64,000 bases of DNA from Asterias rubens. Its lineage: Eukaryota > Echinodermata > Asteroidea > Forcipulatida > Asteriidae. The notes beneath the pieces were generated by a model that saw nothing but the letters and a program-made list of their open reading frames with translations, was not told where the DNA came from and did not search any database. The stretch lies in NCBI RefSeq assembly GCF_902459465.1, contig NC_047066.1, positions 12,899,047-12,963,046 of the forward strand, given 5' to 3'. The translations under genes were made by a program, and so were the position numbers. The stretch's first letter is position 1; each line of letters opens with the position of its first letter. This document shows, one piece after another, positions 1-9,681 of this stretch.

Positions 1-487
1 AAATATTCACTCGACACACAAAAAACTGGGACCGAAAAAAAAATATTACAGCATAAGGAGCTTCTCGCTATGACGTCATAAACAAATCCTCGCAGGAGAT
101 TATAGATTTGTTAATTTACAATTTTCCTGTTCGGATTCCGGAATAGGGAGGAACGTGTTTGAGATCACCCACGACTGCTTTGAATGCATGGGTTTTGATC
201 TTTTGAAAGGTAGGGTCAGAGATTGATAAAGAAATCCACAAATTTATGATAATAACAGCTTACGTGGTGTGAAAGCACTGCGGCTGTTGATGATAGTGTA
301 TACTATGTTGAGAAAGGATTTCTTTCCAAGTGGTAAAAACAAAATGGTTTGATACTTTTTCACCCAAACACACTTCAATATCAAAGATGCTAAATTTGCA
401 TCGGAGATGAAGAATATTAATTTTGGTTTTTACCCATACACCGATGTGTGTTAGCACTGTATACTCAGTACTTTCCCGAGTCCTGTG
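1..487. other. No gene recognised
   Basis: AT-rich sequence. A minus-strand open frame at 260-457 has a possible acceptor (near 396) and donor (near 246), but it resembles no family I know and its frame does not follow the phase of the EF-hand exon at 1258-1324. Confidence 0.4.
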
Positions 488-488
488 A

Positions 489-527
<39 letters not shown>

Positions 528-528
528 T
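488..528. repeat. (ATT)n microsatellite
   Basis: About 13 consecutive ATT triplets. It could be the 3' tail of a decayed CR1/L2-type LINE or SINE, since the LINE at 4992-9031 ends in the same kind of array, but no retroelement body is recognisable beside it. Confidence 0.9.
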
Positions 529-1257
529 GGTTTTTGGGGGTTTTTTTTTCAATCTGAAAAACGATTCATGCATAAATCGTTTCACAGATCGAATGCTAAC
601 GGCCAGAGAAGCGATTGGTACCCGCTGTCAAAGACGGACTCCATACGTTCGTTTCAAAATACCCTGACAGTTTGCTTTTGCAGTCTTGTAAAATGACACG
701 TGTTAGGGGCATCGAATGGCTTTGGTTTTTTGGAACCGTTCTATTGTTTTAATCCTAGATAAATGTAGATGTACGAAATAAAAGTAACATGAAAAAAAAA
801 ATTCGTTTCAAAAGGTGGTATCGTTTTTAAGACATCGCCGAAAATCTGGAGTGTTTTTTTCTCATGCGCAGACAGAATAATCCGGTAATAAATAACACAA
901 AATGATAAGTGTTGCATGCATGGAACGTTTCTCCGATTAAAATTTATTTGATTCAATTTTTCAAAAATCACATTTCTTAAGATGGAATCCTTTTCCCCAA
1001 ATTAACATCAGCTGCAGAACCTCATGTCCTTTCTCTATGCTCATATCAAGTAGACCCTAAATGTTTGTTTTTGGAGTAAGATAACAAAGATACACCCTTC
1101 CAATGACATTATACTCGATCCCATCCTGCTGCAGAGTTTTGGGCTACTGCATTCCTTGTTTGAAAACAAAAAATAATGAACGAACAACGAAATAATTTTC
1201 ACAGCTTTGGAAAATGTTGTGTGTCTCTAGCAAGAGGAATGGGGAAGTTTGACTTAC
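529..1257. other. No gene recognised
   Basis: AT-rich sequence with no convincing exon, tRNA or element boundary. Minus-strand frames here lack splice signals in a consistent phase. Confidence 0.4.
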
Positions 1258-1324
1258 CGATACCCACAGTGGTAATGAAGCTAACCCACTGCGTGCTGTG
1301 CATCTTCCCGTTTCTATCGGCGTC
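1258..1324 (-). CDS. Probable internal exon encoding an EF-hand loop
   Basis: On the minus strand an acceptor (CTAG before 1324) and a strong donor (GTAAGTC at 1257-1251) bound a 67-bp open exon, starting in phase 0 and ending in phase 1. It encodes DADRNGKMHSTQWVSFITTV. DADRNGKMHSTQ fits a 12-residue EF-hand calcium loop: D at positions 1 and 3, N at 5, the invariant G at 6. Position 12 is Q instead of the usual E, which would weaken calcium binding. A W and hydrophobic residues follow, as expected for the exiting helix. I could not identify the protein or flanking exons, so this may be a fragment of a longer minus-strand gene running off the left edge. Motif and paired splice sites are seen; the gene is inferred. 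Confidence 0.5.
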
Positions 1325-2757
1325 CTAGACACCAGTAAGTTACGCCAAATCCTCAACAAATGAATGTTCAATGAATAAACGCAGCGACCACCAAAAACAA
1401 CTTCGTGTAGAACTCACGAAGTTTTATCGATAACTGCGACACACGAAAGACGATTCCTTCCCAGCCAGCAATCTGGCATAGTGGAGTCTCGTGGTCTTTT
1501 CAATTCTCTGCTTGGCGCTGTGGTGTTATGTGGGCGTTGCCTTCGGAAGATGGACCGACCAATCAAATGAAAGCAGGTGGTGGATGAAATTCACTGACTA
1601 GTGAGAGAATTTCATCGCACTTACCGAGTCTGGTGGGCAGTGACTGCATTTTACCACAAATATAAAAAAAAAAAAATAGATTTTGAATTCCACTATGACG
1701 TCACATTATTATATAATTACTTCAAATAGGAGATCCTGTATACGCTAGTTTGAAGCAAACGTATAGACCATGGGATGGGCATTGAAAAGGGGCCTATTTT
1801 GGGGGTTTCGTGGTCCCCATCTCCGGACTGCATTAAATTTGACGCACAAGGGTTTTCAATGGTACTGAATCCGATACTGGTACTGGTGTTGCTAAGCTCT
1901 AAAACTGCACAGTTCGTGAACAGACAAATGTTTGGGTCATTTTAGGTCAAAAACAGTATTTTTTGATAACGTCTGTATACACTGGAACTATTTACCAATC
2001 GTTCACGGCAGTGCAGGAACCTTTTCCAAGTGTTTAATAGGAACAATGTAAATTTTCCCCTTTTCTGTCCGATTAACATGCAAAGGCCTACAACAAAAAC
2101 CCATGATTTGTATTGATTGAACATCAAGTACAATGCCATTTGTTTTTTGTTGCTACGACGTGCGTGTGTTAAATTGTTATTACCACACGCGCGGCCGAGT
2201 TAGATGTGGGACGCAGACGCACTATTTTGTGTATATTCCACTCGCGCTTGTGTGATAACTTATAATTTTGTCGAACGAGCCTAAGAATCGGCATTCTTTT
2301 ATTCAGGGGTTTGAAGGAATACTCTGTATGTTATAATGGTACAGTGTGGGAACGAAACACGATAATGCTTCGAATGACGTCACCCACATCGCAGGCTTCC
2401 GAGGATTTTTAGATCACTATTTGTCGCTGTAATTGTTTCTTTTCGGGTTCGGTGCAGGATTTTCACCAAGCAACAGCAAGTAATGGATTTTCTGTATTTT
2501 ATTTCATACCTACATACACAAATTGCGTGGTCCAAAAGTGGGGGCTACGGTTTTGAACAATTCTAGCGATCATCCCATGGTCTAGTAGAGAGTGTTTGCA
2601 GAGTCAACCATTACGCGAACGGATACGTCATGATACGTCATCAATAATTAGTTCTGGGTACGCGCACATTACAATAGGAGTGCGTGTGTGTGTGTGGATA
2701 TACACCACTAATTAGATATACAGAGCTTTTTAAGGGCATCGAAACAACTAATGATGC
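1325..2757. other. Intergenic, nothing recognised
   Basis: No exon with paired splice sites and a recognisable protein was found. A short (GT)n run lies near 2682-2694. Confidence 0.4.
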
Positions 2758-3142
2758 TTAAAGGCAGTGGACACTACTGGTAACTACTCAAAATAATTAT
2801 AAGCATAAAACCTTTCTTTGTGACGAGTAATGGGGAGAGGTTGATGATATAAAACGTTGTGAGAAACGGCTCCCTCTGAAGTGCCATAGTTTTCGAGAAA
2901 GAAGTTATTTTCCACGAATTTGATTTCGAGACCTCAGATTTAGAACTCGCGGTCTCGAAATCAACCATCTTAAACTCACACAACTTCGTGTGACAAGGGT
3001 GTTTTTTCTTTCATTATTATCTCGCAAGTTCTATGACCGATTGAGCTCAAATTTTCCAGGTTTGTTATTTTATGCATATGTTGAGATACACCAACTGTGA
3101 AGGCTAGTGTTTGACAATTACCAATAGTTTCCACTGCCTTTA
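2758..3142. mobile_element. MITE family A (TTAA-flanked), full-length copy
   Basis: It begins TTAAAGGCAGTGGACAC and ends with CCACTGCCTTTAA, so the ends are inverted repeats with TTAA at both sides. The inside holds the family's landmarks: a hairpin made by GAGACCTCAGATTTAGAAC and its complement, then ACACAACTTCGTGTGACAAGG. No coding capacity. TTAA targets are known for piggyBac and Kolobok transposons; which one drives this family cannot be told here. Confidence 0.85.
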
Positions 3143-3408
3143 ATCACCAATCAATAGGTGTAATTATATATGTGTAAATTTATTTCCCGAAGCACACTAA
3201 GCAATTTACAAGAGGTTACGGAAATGACCACAAATCACACGTTTACTAATATTTCATCATTAAGGCAAAAATAAATTGATATATTTCACACAGCTTCATT
3301 ATTGTTGGCTTAAATCATACACGCAAAAGCAGTACATATTTATATAAAACTTACTGTTTATGATTAAAACAATTATGTAATGATTTACAGATTACTATTG
3401 TATATTTA
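3143..3408. other. AT-rich intergenic
   Basis: No feature recognised. Confidence 0.4.
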
Positions 3409-3545
3409 GCTGTTCCGACCTACCGTCGGAACAGGTATTGTTTTCGTCGAGATTTTTATTATTTTTATTAGCTGTTCCGATCCAGTCGGAACAGCTATTG
3501 TTTTCGTCGAGATTTTTATTATTAGCTGTTCCGACCTTCCGACCT
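3409..3545. repeat. Tandem short hairpin repeat (AGCTGTTCCGAC)
   Basis: Two and a half direct copies, each with inverted AGCTGTTCCGA / TCGGAACAGCT arms followed by ATTGTTTTCGTCGAGATTTT. The arms would fold as a short hairpin. No coding capacity. Confidence 0.75.
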
Positions 3546-4140
3546 ACCCCTTAGGCGTTTTCTCTAGTATTTATTTTTATCACACAACTAGTGTTCCCTT
3601 TTATGTTTTATTATGATGTTGGGTATTTTGTTTATCTGTTTCATTTAAATATATGGTTAAGTTTTAATTTACGCTGACTCTTTTTGTGTTTGTTCTTCCT
3701 GTGATTTTGAATTGTTTTGCTGCTATACAAAAGATTACACCCACTAAATAGAACTGCTTACATTGCTTTCTTCGTTAGAAAAAAGGGGGGGGGGTCCGTA
3801 CTCGTTAAGGTTTGCTTTTTATGGGCCCCTCCATCCCCTACATGTGATTTGCATTGATTTTTAGTTTTTGTTTTCTATTATTGTACGATTGCATTTGCTT
3901 GTAATAAATTATTTATTACCTTCTGTGTAGACTAAGCAAGTCTCGCGCGTATTTAAACTTGCGGGACCATTATGTTCCAAACCTTATGGGGTTTTACGTG
4001 GGACATTTTGTTTCGTCCATTATTTTAGTTTAACATAGTTTATGACCATCAATATTAGAAATATTGTTGGAAATGTAATACTAGTTAACAAAAGTTATAC
4101 AAGTCAAATTATTTCAACAAAAAGAATCTTACTTTCGGGA
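3546..4140. other. Intergenic, nothing recognised
   Basis: T-rich sequence with a G9 run near 3785. No gene, element boundary or RNA gene found. Confidence 0.4.
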
Positions 4141-4520
4141 TGTCGACTTCCCGAGATAAATTATCACAGGAAGACGACATCCTAATTTTAGGATGTCGAC
4201 TTCCCGAGATAAATTATCACAGCAAGACGACATCCTACTTTTGGGATATCGACATTCCGAGATAAATTATCACAGGAAGACGACATTCTTCTTTTAGAAT
4301 GTCGACTTCCCGAGATAAATTATCACAGGAAGATGACAACTGACGTTTAGGATGTCGACATACCGAGATAAATTATCACAGCAAGACGACATCCTACTTT
4401 TAGGATGTCGACATCCCGAGATAAATTATCACAGGAAGACGACATCCTACTTTTAGGATGTCGACATTCCCAGATAAATTATCACAGGAAGACGACATTC
4501 TTCTTTAATAATGTCGACTG
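4141..4520. repeat. 53-bp tandem satellite with an internal hairpin in every unit
   Basis: The anchor TGTCGAC (once TATCGAC) recurs at 4141, 4194, 4247, 4300, 4353, 4406, 4459 and 4512, an exact 53-bp period over seven units. In each unit GGATGTCGACTTCC faces GGAAGACGACATCC across a loop containing GAGATAAATTATCACA, giving a stem of about 13 pairs with one A-A mismatch. Some units carry paired changes on both arms (GAATGTCG with CGACATTC). Confidence 0.92.
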
Positions 4521-4533
4521 TATGTAGTTATAA

Positions 4534-4986
4534 GACTCCTTGGGGATAGGAGACAAATTTGGAAAAACCGTGACCTCAATTTAACCTCTACTTCCGGGTC
4601 AACCAGAAGTGGGACCATATCTCAAGAACTACTTGACATTAATATTGACTGTGAAAACCCGTGACCCCATGTTGGCCTCTACGTCCGGGTTAACCGGAAG
4701 TGGGACCATACGCCTAGTACTATACAACCGATTTTCAATCCTTTTTGTTCAGTTTTATCCTCCTAAGGCATTAAAAATAAACTTTGAAAATCCAAGACCC
4801 CAAGTTGACCTCTACTTCCGGGTCAACAAGAAGTGGCACCATATCTCAAGAACTACACAACCGATTTTCTAACTTTTTTCAGTTATAGACTCCTTGGGCG
4901 TTAGAGATTACCCTTAGGTTACCGTGACCCCATGAAGTGGCACCGTAACTCAAGACACTGTACAGTATTTTTCAAACTTTTTTCAG
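4534..4986. repeat. Degenerate tandem repeat, interrupted by the LINE
   Basis: About four imperfect units. Each carries CCGTGACCCC, CTCTACTTCCGGGTCAAC, CACCATATCTCAAGAACTAC, CAACCGATTTT and TTCAGTTATAGACTCCTTGG. The last unit is cut after TTCAGTTATA (4983-4991) by the LINE and resumes at 9032 with TTATAGACTCCTTGG. Confidence 0.8.
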
Positions 4987-4987
4987 T

Positions 4988-4991
<4 letters not shown>

Positions 4992-5026
<35 letters not shown>

Positions 5027-8000
5027 AACTTATAAAGCGCACAAATCCATCAAAGTGCTCATGGCGCTAAATACAAAGAATAATATTTACATGTACAATA
5101 ACCAAAATTGAAACGTAAGCCTAAGCTAAGAAGAAATCCAGAACATGTTGAAGAGAAATACAGTACAAATGCAATATCAAAGAAAACATCGAAGGGTAGA
5201 AATCAAACCATTTTCTCAAATACTTGGTTGAAAAGATGTGTCTTAAGGTTTTTCTTAAATTGTGTTAAAGAAACAGATGATTTTACTAGTGCTGGCAATT
5301 TGTTCCAAAGGCGTGGGGCAGCATGTGAGAAAGATCGGTCTCCCCATGAATGATTGGATATGGGCTCAATAAGGAGACTAGAATTGTAAGACCGGAGTTT
5401 GCGAGGAGGATTGTATGGTTTGAGTAGATCATCAATATATGCAGGGGCATTGTTGGTGAGTGATTTATACACAAAAAGCAGAAGTTTATACTTAACTCTA
5501 CTGCTTACGGGTAACCAGTGTAATTCTTTCAAAATCGGAGTTATATGACAGGACTTTTTATTTAAGGTGATAACACGAGCAGCATAGTTCTGAATACGCT
5601 GAAGTCGTTCAATTTGAGTATTAGGAAGACCATATAGAAGTGAGTTACACATGTCAAGTCTGGAAACGACGACGGAGTGGACTATTTGCTCAGTTGCTTT
5701 TTGTGTTAAATATTTCCTCACTTTGCCTATATTACGAATGTGAAATGTTGTAGAACGTGCAATACTAGAAATATGTGAATTAAGTGTCATGGAAGAGTCG
5801 AAGATCACACCAAGATTACGAGCTTTGGTAACAGCGGTAACTTCGGAGTCACCTATATTAATTTGGGGAATAGTAACTTTAGAGAGTTGTTGGCGTGAAC
5901 CAAGTATCATAAATTCAGTCTTGTTATCATTAAGTTTAAGGAAATTGTCTTGCATCCAAACACGAATTTAACCAACACACGTTTAAATACGACTGATGCT
6001 CTCATCAGCAAAATGTTTGGATGGTTTAAAAGAGAAATACAACTGAGTGTCATCAGCATATACATGATAGTTCAGTTTGTGTTTCAGGATGATGCTATGA
6101 ACTGGGTAGGTGTACACCGTGAACCACAGCGGTCCAAGAACCGACCCCTGAGGGACTGAAAAATCATGAACAACCGGGTCCGATGTGGAATTGCCAATGC
6201 GTCCATGTTGTGGTCTGTTTTGCAAATAGGATTGGCACCATTTAAGGGCATTGCCCTGTAAACCAATAATATCACGTAGTCTCTTGAGCAAAATAGTGTG
6301 ATCCACGGTGTCAAAAGCCGCACTTAAATCAAGCAGAATCAGGGCAGTCACATGGCCTTCATCCATAGCACATAAAATGTCATTTTGCACCCGCAATAGT
6401 GCCGATTCAGTGCTATGCTTGGACCTGTATGCTGATTGAAATTTATCAGCAAGGCCAGAGTCAGAGATAACAGTATTCAATCTGGAGGCGACTATGCGCT
6501 CAATGGTCTTGCCAACAAACTTCAAATTAGCCACCGGTCTGTAGTTAGAAAAAGTCTCAATATCTAAACCTGGCTTCTTGATTAGGGGACGAATGTAAGC
6601 AGTCTTAAGACTGTCTGGAAAATTACCTTGCTCAAAGGACTTGTTCACAATAGTAGTAATAAGAGGTGCTAGAACATTAATACACCTTTTAAGAAGATGT
6701 GTAGGTATGGGGTCCAGTTCACATGATTTAGAAGGAGAACTGCTTATTAATTTTATAATCTCAGACACAGTAGCAGATTCAAACTGGGAAATTTTTGTTA
6801 CATGAGCACACACAGGTAAATGGTTAGTCTGCGATATAGTAGAACTAGTTGCTACAGGAAAAATACTACGAATATTAACAATTTTGTTGCTGAAATAGTT
6901 AGAAAAACTATCTGCCAGAACCGCATCTGATACACTACTGGGTAATACAGGCTTTTCCTTTGTTTGATTTAGTAACCCATCAACAACTTTAAATAGCTTC
7001 TTCTGATCTCCTGAACAATCTGTAATTTGAGAGGAGTAATATTCAATCTTAGCTACATTAATTAATTCATTAACCCTTTGTCTTTGATTACAATACAACT
7101 GTCTATCAATCTCAAGTCTTGAGTGCCTCCATTTTCTCTCATGAACTCTGCGCAGCTTTCTAGCAGTCTGTATAGCATCATTAAACCAAGGACTATGAGG
7201 TCTCAAACGAACAGATCTAGTGCGAGCTGGTGCATGCTTGTTCAAAAGACTACTAAGGATAACCTCATAAGAGTCGAGATCGGTAGAAGTCATATCAAAG
7301 TCGGAGAGTAACACAACCAGATCATTGCGGAAAACATCAACATCAATAGACTTAATGTTACGTGTTGTAATAATAACTTTAGGGGGTTGTGGTTTCTGAA
7401 GTGATAATTGAGACATAACAGCAAAGTGATCAGATAACCCAGGATGAAGATAAACACCAGAAACAAGTGTAGCATTTTCACGAGTTATGAGTAGGTCAAG
7501 CAAATGCCCATGTATGTGCGTTGACCCTGAGACATGCTGATGAAGACCATAGGATTGTAATATGGTCTTAAACCGGATGGCGTTGGTATCATTTAAATTA
7601 TCCATATGAATATTAAAATCACCAACAAAAACAATATCATATGGAAGAAATAGATAATCATTAATCATGCCCTCAAAATCTTGAAGAAAAAGACCAAAAG
7701 TCACATTCGGCTTACTCGGTGGACGGTACACATTGACGAGACGGATCGTTTTCGAATGTGAGGTGATTTCAACATGAATAGCCTCAAATGATAAGTAAAC
7801 AGTCATTTCAGATTTTAAAGTCACATTAAGACCGGAACGAAAAAGGATACCAACCCCTCCACCAGCCCTGTCTATTCTTGGTGAGTGGAAAAAGGAGTAA
7901 CCATTTGGTGTGATTGCAGTGATGGTGATGTTGTCTGTTGGTTTTATCCAGGTTTCAGTAATGGCTACAATATCAAGATTGTTGCTCAAAACAAAATCAA

Positions 8001-9031
8001 TAAACCCGTCCACTTTGCTAACGACCGAACGAGCATTAAGTGCACAAAAGTTTATTAGAGATGCATCGCTGGAAGACACAGACTTCAAATTCTCTAAACA
8101 AACACCACGTTTGTTCCCTTGAACTGTTGGTTTTGAGAAATTATTAGGATGACTGACAACTGGAATCTTGTGGGTAGTGTTGAAGTCGGAGGAGTGGTTA
8201 CTAATGCATATAGGACGCCGCCCACCTCTTTTTCCCCGTCGCTTGCGATTTAAGCCAAGCGCAGTTATGTTAGCACAAACCAGGCTAGGTAGACGAAGGT
8301 GGGTAGAGTGGCAGTTAATGTTTCGGAGTTGTTGAGAAGTATAGTTATATGCAGGCGTGACTAGTGGGTTGGTAGTACGAGTAGACCTTGCCGAGGTGCA
8401 ATCAGGGACAATCTGAACAGCTGTAGGTTTGTGTTCAGGGCCAGGATTGGGGTTAACATCCCCAGCAACAAGTAGTTCTAGCTGAAAAGTAGCGCAAGTG
8501 TTACCATGGTAACTGACACGGGTTCCCAGAAACCGGTGATGTTTAAACTGTTGCATTCCACCATGGTGTAGAATTGCAGTGGATCTAGTCAGCACAGGTA
8601 CTAGATCATCACCAGGTCGACCAGGTTGACAAATAAGCCCATGGGAAAGAAGCAAGGTAATGAGTACACACAGGGCAGCCATTCTCCAAGGTCAGCAGAC
8701 CCACTTCCAGATGGTTTATGTCATTAGCAATGAGATTGATGAGGCTGTGTGGCCAGGTCAGCGATCCAAGCAAAGTGGTTGTGGACGGTTGGAAAGATCC
8801 AGCAGCAGGGTCCAGAAGATAGTTGAAAAAAATTCAAAAAATATTCAAAACTGTTGACTCCAATATCTCAAACAAATCAGTGACTAAACACACTGTCCAG
8901 TAGAATCCTTACCAGCAACTCTTCAACTAGTAAACAATTGGTAACGAAGATACAGTTGAAACACAGAAAAATATTCAAAAAGTTAACAGTTGTGGTGGAG
9001 GTGCTGCCGTCCAGTGGGGCGCCCTTACCCC
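4992..9031 (-). mobile_element. Nearly full-length CR1/L2-type LINE (non-LTR retrotransposon)
   Basis: The element reads on the minus strand. Its 5' end is at about 9031 and its 3' end is an (ATT)n array at 4992-5022 just after a GCGCTTTATAAG motif, as in CR1/L2 tails. It splits the older repeat unit CAGTTATAGACTCCTTGG; TTATA is present on both sides (4987-4991 and 9032-9036) as a short target duplication. It carries a single long coding region with endonuclease and reverse transcriptase, broken by two stops. The length (about 4.0 kb) and the intact left and right junctions suggest a copy that was complete when inserted. Confidence 0.92.
5203..8682 (-). pseudogene. LINE polyprotein: signal peptide, 2A-like motif, APE endonuclease, reverse transcriptase; two in-frame stops
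   Basis: One frame of 1,160 codons from the ATG at 8682 to the stop at 5203. Residues 1-19 form a hydrophobic signal-peptide-like start (MAALCVLITLLLSHGLICQ). Residues 71-82 read LVAGDVNPNPGP, a 2A-like motif in which the usual E is N. Residues 210-425 match the APE-type endonuclease (NFCALNARSV, ITETW, VNVYRPP, GDFNIH, LSDHFAV). From about 640 comes reverse transcriptase (LLDLSAAFDTVDH, VPQGSVLGP, YADDTQL), then the CR1/L2 C-terminal region (LHWLPVSSRVKYK, APRLWNKLP). TAA codons at 5985-5983 and 5970-5968 interrupt it shortly after YADD, without a frameshift. Both could be single G-to-T changes of glutamate codons. As it stands the copy cannot make full-length reverse transcriptase. Family assignment rests on motifs and the 3' tail. 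Confidence 0.93.
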
Positions 9032-9050
9032 TTATAGACTCCTTGGTAAT

Positions 9051-9681
9051 TTTAACACATAATCAAAGCAAAAGAACACGGAACAGCTTTGTGTTTGTTC
9101 ACAAACACCTAATGTCTAGTTATAAATGATTTGTTACAACATAAACAATTATACAGGGAATAAACATCAGCTCAGAAGCTGTTTTACATCATGGTCGTGT
9201 TGAAAAAAAGACAAACAAATCTAAAAACAAAAATTTAAACAGCAAGAAAGCTAGCAAAAAAAAGAAAACAAAAGTTAAAACACTAATTAAGTGGAATACG
9301 GAAAAGCAAAAAACCTTGCTTAAGCAAGGCTATGAAATCAAAAATTGCTAGACGCGCCCGTTAAGCACAAAAACGACCGTTAAGCAGCTCTATGAAATTG
9401 GGCCCTGAACTCGGCATCCGCTCGTCGAGTTTGCCGTGGAGAGCAATTTTATCAAGATGACGGCGTAGCACAAAAACACCAAGCAAGTATTAAGCAGCTA
9501 TTAAGTCCACGATGCCCGGCCCTTATCCAAAGGAAATCAGTCCTCCGAAGATTCTGTCCCCATAAATTATTGGAAATTAAAATGGGCTGAAGGAGGGTTC
9601 AAAAGAGGGCGCTATCAGAAAAAGTTTTCACACAGTTCGCCGTGTTTTGGAGACAGAATCTCTGGACACCCGCGTCTCCCT
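9051..9681. other. Intergenic with a decayed foldback element end
   Basis: The stretch 9296-9411 ends in GCAGCTCTATGAAATTGGGC, the same terminus as the foldback elements at 37508-37757 and 40386-40558. The other end is not recognisable. Otherwise nothing is seen downstream of the SLC31 stop. Confidence 0.5.

Noticed and set aside
260..457. Possible minus-strand exon with CAAATTTAG acceptor
   Set aside because: Frame does not join the EF-hand exon phase and the peptide resembles nothing known.
3409..4520. CRISPR array
   Set aside because: Units are contiguous, without unique spacers, and the DNA is eukaryotic; this is satellite DNA.
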